Positions 10,172-22,054 of a stretch of 64,000 nt of DNA are shown here, one piece after another. A model generated the notes under the pieces. That model saw only the letters and a list, made by a program, of their open reading frames with translations, was not told the origin of the DNA and made no database searches. Each line of letters opens with the position of its first letter. The stretch's first letter is position 1. The translations under genes were made by a program, and so were the position numbers. This DNA comes from Turnera subulata. Lineage: Eukaryota > Streptophyta > Magnoliopsida > Malpighiales > Passifloraceae. The stretch lies in contig JAKUCV010006687.1 of the NCBI GenBank assembly GCA_028386065.3, positions 151,881-215,880 on the forward strand, written 5' to 3'.

Positions 10172-11585
10172 AATACCCACACACCTAAACTTGTGCTTGT
10201 CCCCAAGCAAAACAATCATAACCATGATGACAATGATATGCATTGATTTCTTTTCTCAACTCTGATCCAATGTGACTTTCTTATAATTAACTTGTTCCGT
10301 AGACTAAATAGAGGTGTAAATCAAAAGTAAATCAAGGCACTTCGCTCAGCTAAGTTTAACAAAGAAATCGAAGATCAAATTTCCACACAGGATTATACTA
10401 GTCAGTCCTTCTTTGGTATGCTCTTGATCAATAAGAGGTGTTTGAACATCCCATATGCACATCCATGGTTTCCACTTACACTAATGGACACAATTCTAGA
10501 ACTTAAGATCATTAGGTCTTTAAGGGTTGTAATGGGGCAAGGTTGGTGTATCAACAAGGGGTAAAGGTAAACAAAGTATCTGTTGAAGTTGTGGATCAAA
10601 TTTCCTCCTAAAATTGAGTTTCTTCTTGCTTCAATTTGACTGTGATGTTGTCTTCAGATCACTTTCTTTTTTTTTTTTAATAGCGATCATATGCCTGCGT
10701 TTGTTAGATTTTGATGAACTACAGCGATGACCACAATGTAGTGAAGAAATGCAAAAGACCCCCGTATGTAGGTGGGCTTAGGTGCATGACTGCAATTTTT
10801 GTTCTCCTCCTTGCAACAAGTTCAGTCAATTTTCTTTCAAAGAGCAATACAAGTGATAGGAGGTTAGACATCATCAACTTAACAGATAAAAGGGTAGGAT
10901 AAATAAAGGAAAATTGTGCTGATCAGGCACATGATGGTCACTTCATTGGCTACTAAGGGGTGAAAGGTGGTTGATGTGGGTATAGAAGAAAACATTTGAC
11001 CATCATACTAGGCTCAAAGTGGTGAACTAGGGGTAATGTGATCAAGGGTTGGCCAAGGTTTATATGTGGTGAAATTCAAGGAATGCCTAACTCATTTCTC
11101 AAATCAAGGTTGTGTCTAAATTTCGCCTTAGTAAAAACGATGGATGTGTTCTAGGATTGTGCAATTAAATGCAATTGAAACACCTCAATTAATTTTAAAA
11201 GCTAAGAGCAAACCTAATCCTTAGGACATCTTCCTAGTGATCTTGCTTAGAAATTCAAACTTGTCATTTATCAAACTCTTATGAGCTAGGTGACTTGAAA
11301 AATTTTATAACAATGTCTCTTTATAGGCCATACAAGGAACAAATTCAGTCCAATCAACAAAGTCCCATTGTTTCAAACTTGATCAAGAAGAATAAAGGCG
11401 TGAATGGAAAAACAAAACAAAATGCAAAACAACAAATGCAATCTTTTCCTCAATGAATTGAAATGCAATTTGAATAGAAAGAAAAATTCAAAATGTAATG
11501 AGAAAGAATAGAATGATAAGGTGAATGACAAGATGCATAACAACTAGCATATCAAAGTATGTTTTGAAGCATCGAACATATAAAT
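10172..11585 (-). other. Athila 1 non-coding 3' region with polypurine tract
   Basis: These 1.4 kb between the pol stop and the 3' LTR hold no credible gene. Next to the LTR the minus strand reads GTTTAGGTGTGTGGGTATT, preceded by GCTTGGGGACAAGCACAAG, a sequence typically found just upstream of Athila 3' LTRs. Athila 2 has the counterpart GCTTGAGGACAAGCAAAG at 22070-22090. The tract adjoining 10172 is the likely plus-strand primer. Confidence 0.75.
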
Positions 11586-14500
11586 TTAGGGATATGAGAA
11601 AGAATAGAATGATAAGGTGAATGACATAGGCGGATTTTCTAGTGACAAAATCACTTGGTCGCCAATTCTGTCATCCATTTTGAACAGCTTGAGGCGTTGT
11701 CCATTGACTTTGAATGGCTCGGATTCTCCATTGGTTATCTCCACAGCTCCATGAGGAAAGCTCTGAACCACGGTGAATGGTCCGGACCACCTGGATCGAA
11801 GTTTTTCGGGAAAGAGCTTCATTCTAGAATTGAAGAGAAGCACTTTGTCTCCTGGATGGAACTCTTTCTTCAGAATATGTTTGTCATGCCATTTCTTTGT
11901 TCTCTCCCTGTAGATGTGGGAGTTCTCATAAGCTGCAAGGTGCAACTCCTCTAACTCATTAAGCTGCAAAAAGCGTTGTTCTTCTGCTGCCTTCATGTGT
12001 AAATTGATGTTCTTGATTGCCCAATAGGCTTTGTGCTCAAGTTCAACGGGCAAGTGGCATGCTTTTCCAAACACAAGACGGTAGGGAGTGGCTCCAAAAG
12101 GGGTCTTATAGGCTGTCCTATATGCCCAAAGGGCATCATCGAGTTTGAGGGCCTAATCCTTGCGAGTTTGTCCTACCCTCTTCTCCAAGATTTGCTTGAT
12201 TTGTCGGTTGGAGACCTCTACTTGCCCAATTGTTTGGGGATGGTAGGATGTTGCCACCTTATGAGTGACTCCATATTTCCTCAAGAGGTCAGCAAACTTC
12301 TTGTTGCAAAAGTGGGAACCCCCATCACTTATAATGGCTCTTGGGACTCCAAATCTAGTGAATATGTTCCTTTTCAAGAACTTAGTCACTACATCAGCCG
12401 TGTTTGTTGGTAAGGCGATTGCTTCCACCCATTTTGAGACATAGTCCACTCCGACTAGGATGTATTCATTCTTCAAGGAAGAAGGGAAAGGGCCCATAAA
12501 ATCAATCCCCTAAACATCAAATACTTCCACCTCTAATATGTTGGTTTGAGGCATCTCATTTCTTTGAGAAACATTCCCGGTTCTTTGGCATTGATTGCAT
12601 GCATCGACAAAGTGCTTGGCATCCCGAAAAAGTGTTGGCCAATAAAAACCAGATTGCAACACCTTTGCTGCTGTCTTGTCAGCTCCATAGTGTCCTCCGT
12701 ATGGTGAATTATGGCAGCCAGTAAGGATTTCTCGAAATTCTTCATCAAGGACACATCTTTGAATCATGCCATCTCCACATCTCTTGAACAACAAAGGATC
12801 ATCCCATATGTAGTACTTCAGGTCTGAAAAGAACTTCTTCTTTCAGTTGTAGTCCAAGTTGGGTGGTAAAGCCCCACATGCCAAGTAATTTGCATATGAT
12901 GCAAGCCATGGTGTAATTTTATTCAAGACTCTTTGGACTGTTGCAATCAAGTTCTCGTCTGGAAAGGAATCATCAATTGGAACTTCATTGCTCCTGACTT
13001 TCTCTTGTTGCTCTTGTGTCAATCGGGAAAGATGATCGGCTACTACATTTTCGGTACCCTTTTTGTCTTTAATTTGAAGATCAAACTCTTGAAGAAGTAG
13101 GATCCACCTAAGTAGGCGAGGCTTGGTTTCTTTCTTGGTCAGCAAATACTTGAGTGCAGCATGGTCGGTATGCACAATCACTTTGGAGCCTAGTAAGTAT
13201 TGCCGAAACTTCTCAATGGCAAACACCACAGCCAAGAGCTCTTTCTCCGTGGTTGTATAGTTGACTTGAGCTTCATCCAAGGTCCGACTTGCATAGTAAA
13301 TGGCATGAACTTTTCCATGCTTTTTCTGTCCGAGCACAGCACCTATGGCATAGTCACTAGCATCACACATGATCTCGAATCGAAGTGACCAATCCGGTGG
13401 TTGCATGATTGGAGCTAAAATTAAAGTTTGTTTCAACCTGCAAAATGCATCTAGACAAGACTCATCAAATACAAATTCGACGTCTTTATTAAGGAGATTC
13501 GTCAATGGTTTTGCAACCTTTGAGAAGTCCTTAATAAAGCGTCGGTAAAATCCAGCATGTCCAAGAAAACTCCTCACGGCACGAACGGAATTAGATGGTG
13601 GCAACTTTTCTATAACTTCTATCTTTGCTTTATCAACTTCAATGCCACGGTGTGAAACTAAATGTCCAAGTACTTTGCCTTCTTGTACCATGAAATGACA
13701 CTTTTCCCAATTTAAAACAAGGTTAGACTCTACACAATGTTGCAAAACCTTGGACAAGTTATCAAGACAGTTCTGAAACGAAGTTCCATAAACCGAAAAA
13801 TCATCCATAAACAATTCCATGATCAATTCAAAAAAATCATCAAATATGGCCATCATGCATCTTTGAAATGTAGCAGGTGCATTACAAAGCCCAAAGGGCA
13901 TGCGTCTAGATGCAAATGTACCATATGGACATGTAAATGTTGTCTTTTCTTGATCTTGGGGATAAATAGGAATTTGAAAGAATCCTGAATAACCATCCAA
14001 ATAGCAAAAAAAATAATGTTTAGCTAACCTTTCAAGCATTTGATCAATAATGGGGAGGGGAAAGTGATCTTTCCTAGTGGCTGAGTTAAGTTTCCTATAA
14101 TCAATGCACATTCGCCATCCGGTTACGATCCTAGTGGGGATAAGTTCATTATTTTCATTTTGGACAACCGTTATCCCTCCTTTCTTTGGTACAACATGGA
14201 CTGGACTTACCTATTTACTATCCGAAATCGGATAGTAAATCCCTGCACTCAAAAGTTTGAGAATTTCCTTTTTAACCACTTCTTTCATATTCTCATTTAA
14301 TCGTCTTTGATGTTCAATGCTAGGTTTGGCCCCTTCTTCCAAATAAATTCTATGCATGCAAAAACTAGGACTGATTCCAGTAAGATCATCAATGCTATAT
14401 CCTATAGCTTTATGAAATTTTCTCAAATCACACAACACTTGTTCCTCTTCTTCATGTGTTAATGCAGCATTAATTATCACAAGACAAGTAGAATTTGGTT

Positions 14501-15163
14501 CCAAGAAAATGTACCTTTGTTTTGGAGGCAATTGTTTCAACTCCACTTTCGGGGCTGCTTGGGGCTTGCTATCCGTTTGATTCATACTTTGTTGCAACGG
14601 TTCAGCCCCAGCTTTGCCGAAATTTTCAGGTTCATGTCCATCTCCGATCGAGCAAATGTACTCGTGCATTTCAGATCCTAATTCATCAAAGGTTAAAAGT
14701 GTGTTAGTTTGATCATAAAATGGTCCATCTCTATCTATTTCTTCTGCTACCAAATCTTTACAAACATCCACTTGGTAACACATGTTTGCATTCAATTCAT
14801 TCTTGGCTGCCTCCAGAATGTTGAACTCCACAATGTCGGAGCCAACCTTGAGGGTTAACTTTCCTTGTGAACAATCGATCAAGGCACCAGCTATAGCTAA
14901 GAATGGTCTTCCCAATATCACTGGGGTTTGAGTGACGGCTTCCATGTCCAAGACAACAAAGTCTACGGAATGGACATGTTTCCAATTTGCACAGGAATAT
15001 CTTCAAGAACTCCAATTGGATGCTTAATTGTTCGATCTGCAAGTTGCCAAGCCATTCTAGTGGGCTTGAGTTCCCCAAAGGTTAGCTTTTCAGAAAGTGA
15101 TAATGGAATCAAGCTTACACTAGCTCCTAAATCACATAGTGCTATCAATATGTAATGGACCAA
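11586..15163 (-). pseudogene. Athila 1 pol (protease, RT, RNase H, integrase), multiply broken
   Basis: The protease segment (ALCDLGASVSLIPLS) lies in a different frame from both gag and the rest of pol, so two one-base indels flank it near 15145 and 14965. From 14951 downward one frame carries the remaining domains: GRPFLAIAGALIDC; RT ([45 protein letters not shown]); RNase H ([28 protein letters not shown]); the integrase HHCC finger (GGHYGADKTAAKVL, ACNQCQR); and the DDE core ([31 protein letters not shown]). The C-terminus is [19 protein letters not shown]. Nonsense codons stand at 14211, 12843, 12510 and 12153. Those at 14211, 12510 and 12153 replace conserved Trp (TGG to TAG). The copy cannot make a functional polyprotein. 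Confidence 0.92.
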
Positions 15164-16808
15164 TTATGCAAGGAATAGAGAAACTCCCTGGATCTTTCCG
15201 CTTGGTTGGAAGTTTTTGCAAGATGAGAGCACTACATTTCTCCGTCATTGGAATTGTGTCAGCTTCTTCTATTGCTCTTTTCTTCGAGAGGATGTCCTTA
15301 AGGAATTTGGAATAGCTTGGCATTTGAGTGGTCACTTCTGTAAATGGTAGAGTTATGCATACCTTTTTTAGCATCTCAATGAATTTTCGAAATTGTGCAT
15401 CAAGCTTGGTGTTCTTATAGACTTCCGGGTATGGCAATGGTGGCATGTATGGTTGAAGTTCTGGTTCAGCTCCGTTTTCCTTATCCTTGGGTTGCTTGCT
15501 TGCTGCCCCTAATTCTTCTTTTTCTTTGCTAGGTACATCACCGGACTTATCAGTTGGATTTGTCAATTGCTTGCCACTCCGCAAAGTGATAGCCTTACAT
15601 TGCTTTTTTGGATTGATCTCCGGCTGTCTTGGCAATCTCCCATGAGCATTCTGCAATTGTTGGGCATTTTGTGCAATCTTATTTTCAAGGATTTTGTTGT
15701 GTGCCTTGATTTGGGAAATCTCCTCTATGATGGTCTTGAACATGGTGACCATATCGGGCAGAGAATTATGTTGGTTCCATTGGTAATGTTGTTGCCCTTG
15801 GTATGCTTGTTGGTATGGCTTCATTGGTTGATGGTATTGGTTCCCTCCTTGCTGGCTGAAGTAGTTGGGTTGTCTATTGATGTAATTCACTTCCTCCGAA
15901 TAGAGGTTTGGGCACTCATTGAAGTGATGAGGCCCGCTGCAAGCTTCACATTTCAGAATCGTCTCCGGTGCACTTGATGATGATGCCTTTGCAAATTTTG
16001 TGTTCATCCCCTTGATTTGATGTTGCAAGGAAGCAATGGTTGCCTCCAACATTTGCACCTTGTCAACTTGCAATACTCCATGGTGGTTTCGGCATGTGCT
16101 TTCATCTGCTAAGTTCTCCATTAGTTGGCAAGCCTCCGGATAGAGTTTTGACATGAAGTTTCCTCCGGCTATAGAGTTCATGGTGGACTGCCCGGTTGGT
16201 GTTGCTCCATCATAGAATGTGTTTAACAACACGGGAGGATGGATCATGTGAGTTGGGCATCTTGCAATGAGGTCTTGGTATCTCTCCCATGCATCTTTGA
16301 GAGACTCGTCGGGCCTTTGCTTGTAGGTTAGAATTTCTCCTAGTAGTTGAGTGACTTCAAAAGATGGGAAGAATTTCTTCATGAAAGCGGACTGGAGCTG
16401 GTCCCAAGTGGTGATGCTATTCGGTGGGAGGCTAGAGAGCCACTTTTGTGCCTTGTCTCGCACCGAATATGGGAATAGACGGAGCCTTTTTGCATCTTCA
16501 CTACACCCATTAATCCTGAAAGTGTCACAATAAGAGAGAAAATTATGTAAGTGTTGGTGAGGGTCTTCAAATGGAGTTCCAGCAAAGGTGTTTTGCTGAA
16601 CCATGGAGATTAGGCTCGATCTAAGTTCATAGTGAGCCGATTCTATGGCTGGTTGGGCTATTCCGAATCTTGGCATGCCGGCTTGGCGAGCTAATAATTC
16701 GTTCATGGGCACCGTGTTGAGTTCAATTCCTTCCGCCACTGTTGTTGGGAGAGTTGTTGGTTCTTCTGATGCATCCAAAATACCTGAAACTTTGAGAAAG
16801 GTGAACAA
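15132..16808 (-). CDS. Athila 1 gag (Retrotrans_gag)
   Basis: An uninterrupted 558-codon frame. The N-terminal part contains MNELLARQAGMPRFGIAQPA, then the gag capsid core (FEDPHQHLHNFLSYCDTFRI, DKAQKWLSSLPPNSITTWDQ, FMKKFFPSF, ESLKDAWERYQDLIARCP). It is followed by a cysteine-containing CEACSGPHHFNECPN finger, a Gln/Tyr-rich linker and the segment (TLRSGKQL) typical of the Athila gag-pol junction. The reading stops at 15132 because of the indel that puts the protease in another frame. Translation could start at the first Met near 16808 or at a later one; the 16808 Met lies close to the PBS. Expected role is capsid formation. Confidence 0.85.
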   Translation of the reverse strand: MFTFLKVSGILDASEEPTTLPTTVAEGIELNTVPMNELLARQAGMPRFGIAQPAIESAHYELRSSLISMVQQNTFAGTPFEDPHQHLHNFLSYCDTFRINGCSEDAKRLRLFPYSVRDKAQKWLSSLPPNSITTWDQLQSAFMKKFFPSFEVTQLLGEILTYKQRPDESLKDAWERYQDLIARCPTHMIHPPVLLNTFYDGATPTGQSTMNSIAGGNFMSKLYPEACQLMENLADESTCRNHHGVLQVDKVQMLEATIASLQHQIKGMNTKFAKASSSSAPETILKCEACSGPHHFNECPNLYSEEVNYINRQPNYFSQQGGNQYHQPMKPYQQAYQGQQHYQWNQHNSLPDMVTMFKTIIEEISQIKAHNKILENKIAQNAQQLQNAHGRLPRQPEINPKKQCKAITLRSGKQLTNPTDKSGDVPSKEKEELGAASKQPKDKENGAEPELQPYMPPLPYPEVYKNTKLDAQFRKFIEMLKKVCITLPFTEVTTQMPSYSKFLKDILSKKRAIEEADTIPMTEKCSALILQKLPTKRKDPGSFSIPCIIGPLHIDSTM

Positions 16809-16853
16809 GAGAAAAGGCCAGTTAGATAGAACCTAAAATTACTTGACGCTAGT

Positions 16854-16870
16854 CCCCGGCAACGGCGCCA
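16854..16870 (-). other. Primer-binding site of Athila 1
   Basis: The minus strand reads TGGCGCCGTTGCCGGGG, six bases after the 5' LTR edge. This is the well-known Athila-lineage primer site (tRNA-Asp type). Its first bases TGG pair with the tRNA CCA end. Confidence 0.88.
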
Positions 16871-16876
16871 AAAACT

Positions 16877-18771
16877 TGATGTGGTCAATCCTGCAAGTGC
16901 ACAGAATCGTTGTGGTACTCAAGGTCGTTTCCACAGAGACTAGGCAAGATATCAGTCGATTCAATCTAATGGCAAAGAAAATAAATGAAGAGAAACAATA
17001 TCGGAATTGAAGATTGATAAGAGAGCAAATGGCGAATTGAATGTAAAGAGAAGAGAAAGTAGAAATGACAATGAAAATGATAAACAAAGTAGCAATGATA
17101 AAAGGCCTAGATCATTCGGGAATTCACCAACATGAATTTTGATGGGTAGCAACCTATAATGAAACTATCCGCTCTCGCTAGTCTAGTCTCGTCTCAAAGA
17201 GTCACCTAATCACTTTCGTCAATTAGATTACCTCTAGGAGCAATGAAGCTTGTTGTTGCTACTGATTCCACGATAACCTAAACCCTCTCAGCATTTAGAT
17301 TAAAGATGATTGATGATTTTCGGATAATGGATTTCTCCACTCGGTACTTCACCTATTACCTAGAAGTTGCAATAAAGCTGGCCACTTCCTTAAAGCAAGA
17401 AATAAGCTCACAACAATCAATCAAAATTACTTTGTGAATGGATTGTACAAATGGTACATCAAACCATAGCAAATTTAGGGTAAGCTACATCCCTATGATC
17501 TAGAATGAAAGATTAGTTCATGAATGAACTTGAAGCAACAAATCAAAATGGGAAAGACATGGTTTCCTCACAACAATCTCAAAACAAAATGAAAGGAACA
17601 ACTTGACAGAATTTTTGGTTTCAAGGTGTGAGTTTGTGTTGCTCCTCTCCCCCTTCAGCTCTCACCCTTTTATAGTGCTTCTTCACTAGTTGGACAGCTT
17701 GGAGATGACATACTTTAGTGTCCTTTAGCCACCAAAATCGTGCTGGAAGGGGCCTGAATGTTGAAAGCATTAGCTGGTGGAGTGGTTGCAAGGTATGGGT
17801 TGCCACTTGCTTTTCCAGCCTAGCATGAATATTCCTTCCCTTTTGCATGTGCTGATGGTTGAGCTTTCTTTCCAGGAAATTATGCTGGTTTCCAGGCTGT
17901 TTTATTCTCATTTAATGCCTTCCAGATCGTCCAATTTGATTATCCAACAAAGCATGTCCTTCTGGTTGCCATGATGCTCTTCTAGAAGGGGTCACTTGGT
18001 TGGCAACAAATGAACTCAAATTTGCAAGCACTTTTGGCATCCTTAGGCAGCCGAATTGGACTTTGCGATATTCTATAAAGTTGTAGATAATTCTTCTATC
18101 TTTCTTTCCATATAAAGAACTCCCGATTTGGACTTGTTTAGTAGGAGATATGATAAACATACCGAGACTGGGTCGGTGGCCAGTGCAGAATTCCTGCACG
18201 TATACAAGTTTGGACAGTAGGTTTAAACATCGATGTTGGCAATCAAAACATCGATGTTTGGTGAAGTTCAGCATGTCCAAATTTGGGCAAAAGTCTGAAA
18301 CATTGATGTTTGGTATTACAACATCGATGTTTGGTGAAAATAAGTTCCCAGAAGCTTTTCAACATCGATGTTCAGGATGTCCAACGTTGATGTTCGATGG
18401 GGTGAATTGAATTGATCACTGCTCCTAATCCGTAAGGCCAAAAATTATGAACTTTATATCACTGGAAAGCTTAGGATGTCTACTTTCATCTCCAACTGGT
18501 TTCATGTTAATTGAACATCTGAAGCTTCTGAAATTGGCCAAAGAGTGAACTGTGCTCAAGTTTCAGCCCGGTTTCCAGCTTTGGCCGAAATTGATCGTTT
18601 TCGGTAGCGAAGTGGGACAATTTTACACCTGAAAACATAATTGTTAGTTCAAGCAATTTATTCAACAATAAAACAAAGAAAGATAGGTAAAATTTATGTT
18701 TTTTTTATTCAAAATAATAATAATAAAGAAGTTTTCATGCCTTTAATACTATGTTAAATATGTGCATATCA
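16877..18771 (-). repeat. 5' LTR of Athila 1
   Basis: The LTR is 1895 bp long. It matches 8227-10171 with scattered substitutions and one gap of about 50 bp near 17129. A TATA box is at 17667-17674 on the minus strand. Dyads of the AACATCGATGTT family start at 18226, 18247, 18299 (AACATTGATGTT), 18320, 18361 and 18383 (AACGTTGATGTT). The outer edge at 18771 abuts Tat pol sequence. Confidence 0.93.
18226..18394 (-). repeat. Paired AACATCGATGTT dyads in Athila 1 5' LTR
   Basis: Six dyads at the same LTR positions as 9626-9794, with spacings 21, 21 and 22 bp inside pairs. Different copies are mutated in the two LTRs (for example 18299 against 9699, and 9761 against 18361). Two of the variants change the central CpG. 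Confidence 0.93.
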
Positions 18772-20221
18772 AGTTGCCAATTTTTCTTCTTTGCTCGAAG
18801 GCATCTTGGCACCTGTCATCCCATTCAACCGGAACTCCCTTTTTAAGTAAGCGATGGATGGGTGCACAATTGCTAGAGAGCTCAGCGATAAAACAGCTGG
18901 CATATTGTATTCGCCCGAGAAAGCTTCGGACTTCTTTCTCACTCTTCGGGGTTGGCATTTCTTGAATAGCTTTGATCTTGGAAGGGTCACTTTTATACCT
19001 CGTTCACTTACCATGAAGCCCAACAGCTTTTCTGCTTGAACACCAAAGACACACTTCTGGGGGTTGATTCTCATGTCGAATTCCCGACATCTCTCAAAGA
19101 ATTTTCTTAGATTGGCCACATGGGATTCCCGAGTCTCTGACTTCACGATCATGTCATCGACATAAACCTCGACTTCTTTGTGCATCATGTCGTGTAAGAG
19201 TGTGGTGGCCATCCTTTGGTATGTTGCTCCAACATTAATTAACCCAAAAGGCATGACCTTGTAACAAAATGTCCCCCATTTTTTCCGGAAGGACGTTTTA
19301 TGCTTATCTTCTGGTGCCATTTTCACTTAATTGTAACCTGAGAATCCATCCATAAAGGATAACAATGCATGTCCGGTTGTTGCATCCACCAGAAGATCAA
19401 TGTGCGTCAATGGGAACTCATCCTTGGGGCAAGTCTTGTTTAAGTCTCGGTAATCCACACACATTCTTACTTTCCCATCCTTCTTCGAAACTGGTACTAT
19501 GTTGGCTAACTATTTAGGATACTCAATCACTTCTAGAAATCCAGCCTAAATCTGCTTCTCAACCTCCTCTTTTACTTTCAAGGCCCACTAGGGTTGGAGA
19601 CGACGGGCTTTCTACTTTACTAGCTTGGCATTAGGGAAGAGCGGAATCACATGCTGGGCAATGGCTGGATCAATACCTGGCATATCCTCATAGGACCATA
19701 CAAACACATATACATACTCTTTGATCAAAGCTTCCAGGTCGTCTTGAATCGAACTTACGAGAGTCGTGCCAATCCTTGTAATCTTTGGATCAATATAAGT
19801 GCCCAGATTGTTTTCGATAGAATCCGGGAGTTCATTCATCTCATTATCCCATATTATGCATGCAATAAACACCATCACACAAAACATCCAAGTAAGCAAA
19901 AGAGTGCCACATTACATCACTTTAGGATATGAAGACATCATCGTTTTCTAAGGTTTTGGAACGAGAAAAACTAAAATCAAAGGAATTATTATCTGATTCC
20001 TTAGTTATATCATCAGGCTCATAATCTATTTCGGATTCACTCTCAGACTTAGAGGTTATGAAAGGATCCATGCTAGCTTCTTCTTCATCTGTCTTAAAGA
20101 TGATGCTTGATTTGTGCCACACCCAGTTCCTGTCTGCCCCCGTGGTGTCTTGGGTGATAATTCTTGCAAGTCTGCTCCCCTCTTTTCTTTGGCCAGTGCT
20201 GAGCATAAAGCAATCTTCTGA
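18772..20221 (-). pseudogene. Tat-type gypsy pol fragment (protease-RT linker and RT)
   Basis: The minus strand encodes a degraded reverse transcriptase. Upstream pieces (20206-19922 and 19899-19612, the latter with YVFVWSYEDMPGIDP) lead into an RT with KKDGKVRMCVDYRDLN, LLSFMDGFSGYN, GTFCYKVMPFGLINVGATYQ and VEVYVDDMIVKS. It is interrupted by stops and at least one frame change. This wording is characteristic of the plant Tat/Ogre/Retand lineage. It ends at both sides against Athila LTRs (18771 and 20222), so it is a remnant of an older element. No LTR of its own is visible. Confidence 0.85.
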
Positions 20222-22054
20222 TGCGTTTTATTTACGCGTGACTTTTTCTATTTTATAATTCTTGATCAATTCACAACACGACACACAAATAACTCACGAG
20301 TAAACACAACGATTGTTAACTACAAGTGCACAGTGTACTATGTAGTGTAGTAGTCTAATCAAGGTCGATGCACGGAACAAGGGAAATAAGTACTACCTAA
20401 TGTCACAGTTTATGATTATCTAGGCAAATAAAATAAAAGATGGTGTAGGGTGATGTCGACTATGCTAGAAAGAAAAGAAATAAAATCGCAAACTTAATCT
20501 AAAGTGAAGTTCTATCAATATCTAAAGCAATCTAGGAAATCGGGGTTCACACAATTACTATCTAGGTTTATTATGCATGGATGTCGATTTCTAGTATTGA
20601 TGTGTGATTGTGGGCAATTGTTTCTAATGTCTTAATCCTCAGCTCTCGCATGTTGAATCAAATATTCAGCAAAGATTACTACCTAGCTCTCGCATAGCCT
20701 AGCATCAATACTAAACTCACTGAGCACAAAACAATCAATCAAACCCTAAGAAACTATCAGCTCTCGTATATATTTTAGCATCAATCAGTCTACGTTCTTC
20801 TAGGTATCATCACATAAATCACACAGCTCTCACATGTTGCAATCAATAAGAATCAATACAAAGTAGATAGCTAATTCGGCACACATAGATTGAACAATCA
20901 GCACAATCAATTGAATAAACATCAATCTATAGATAATAAAACCGTAGAAGTAATTGGCTACATCCCTAATCCTAGATTAGAGAATTAGTTCATCATAATA
21001 AAATAGCAAATCATCAAAATCTCACAAGAATTCATCAAGTAAACAATTAAACAGAAAGAAAATCGAATAAAAGAGAAAGTAGTGAAGTCGGGTAGCCGAT
21101 TTGTGTTGGTGATGATGGCATCGACTTGTGCTCCTCTGGTAATGATTTCTGCTGCAATTGGACTGGTGATTCTGTTACTTCAAACCTTCAAATCCTGCCG
21201 GAAAAATGTTGAATTGTTGTGGGGAATAACCTTTGAAATTGGATGAGGAATTCGGCACCACCTAGAGGATCCAAGAACCCTACTAGTGTGTGTGACCTAA
21301 TAACAAACCAATTCGGCAGAGCTTCACCCTCTGACTTCTGCCTCCTGAATATGTCAACCTAGGGGGTTCTTTTATACTTTCTTTAGCTGCTGGAAGTCGG
21401 TGGGGCTCTCCTTCTTTGAATGGAAATTGAATTCTTGACTTGCACTCTAAGTTGGACTTTTGCTTGTTTTCTGACCCGAAAATTGCACGAAACTTAACTC
21501 CTAGAAGACTTCCAAACTGGGCATTGGGCGCTTCGACAAAAGTTCTATATAATTCTCTCAGCTTTCTTTTCATAAAAAAAAAACTCTTCAGTTGGACTTC
21601 TGTAGCTCAAGATATCGCAGAAACACTAGGCTTGGGTCGGCATAGAAAAATCTGCATTCTGGGCTGGATTAAAATAATTACTGCTCCTTGTAGACTTGTC
21701 GAAAAATTTTGAAATTTAATCCATAGAAAAATCTGGAAGTCTAGTTTCGTCTGCAATTGGTCTCAGTTAATTTCGATGTCTGAAACGCCCAAAATCATCA
21801 AAATAGTTGGCTGTGCTCACTGCAGAAAGTTTCCTAAATTGAGCTTGGTTTTCAAACTTGGCTAAAAAGCTTCCATTCTTCAATAAAAACGATAAATTCC
21901 CAATAAAAATACTTAATCAACAAAATTGAAGTACTAATTGACTCAATGCATGAAAACACACGATAATATAAAGATTATACACATAATCGATCAAGAAAGC
22001 ATAGTAAAAGCCATTCAAAACCATGATAAAAACACTAACAATTAGATGTTATCA
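20222..22054 (-). repeat. 3' LTR of Athila element 2
   Basis: An 1833-bp block with TG...CA ends on the minus strand (TGATAACATCTAATTG at the right edge; the left edge is TGCGTTTTATTTACGCG on the plus strand). It is followed on the right by the Athila-typical pre-LTR sequence. It is a different subfamily from Athila 1. It holds four copies of an AGCTCTCGCAT-like motif (near 20641, 20691, 20758 and 20824) and no AACATCGATGTT dyads. Its partner LTR lies outside the window. The target flank would be TCTGA (20217-20221). Confidence 0.75.

Larger units (their letters stand above)
8227..18771 (-). mobile_element. Athila element 1 (Ty3/gypsy LTR retrotransposon)
   Basis: Minus-strand order is 5' LTR (16877-18771), PBS TGGCGCCGTTGCCGGGG (16854-16870), gag, pol (protease, RT, RNase H, integrase), a 1.4-kb non-coding 3' part and the 3' LTR (8227-10171). 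RT comes before integrase, as in Ty3/gypsy. The PBS and the pol sequence (CDLGAS protease, [18 protein letters not shown] integrase) identify the Athila lineage. No envelope-like ORF is present, unlike Athila 2. No target duplication joins 8207 to 18772, so at least one side has been rearranged. Confidence 0.92.
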
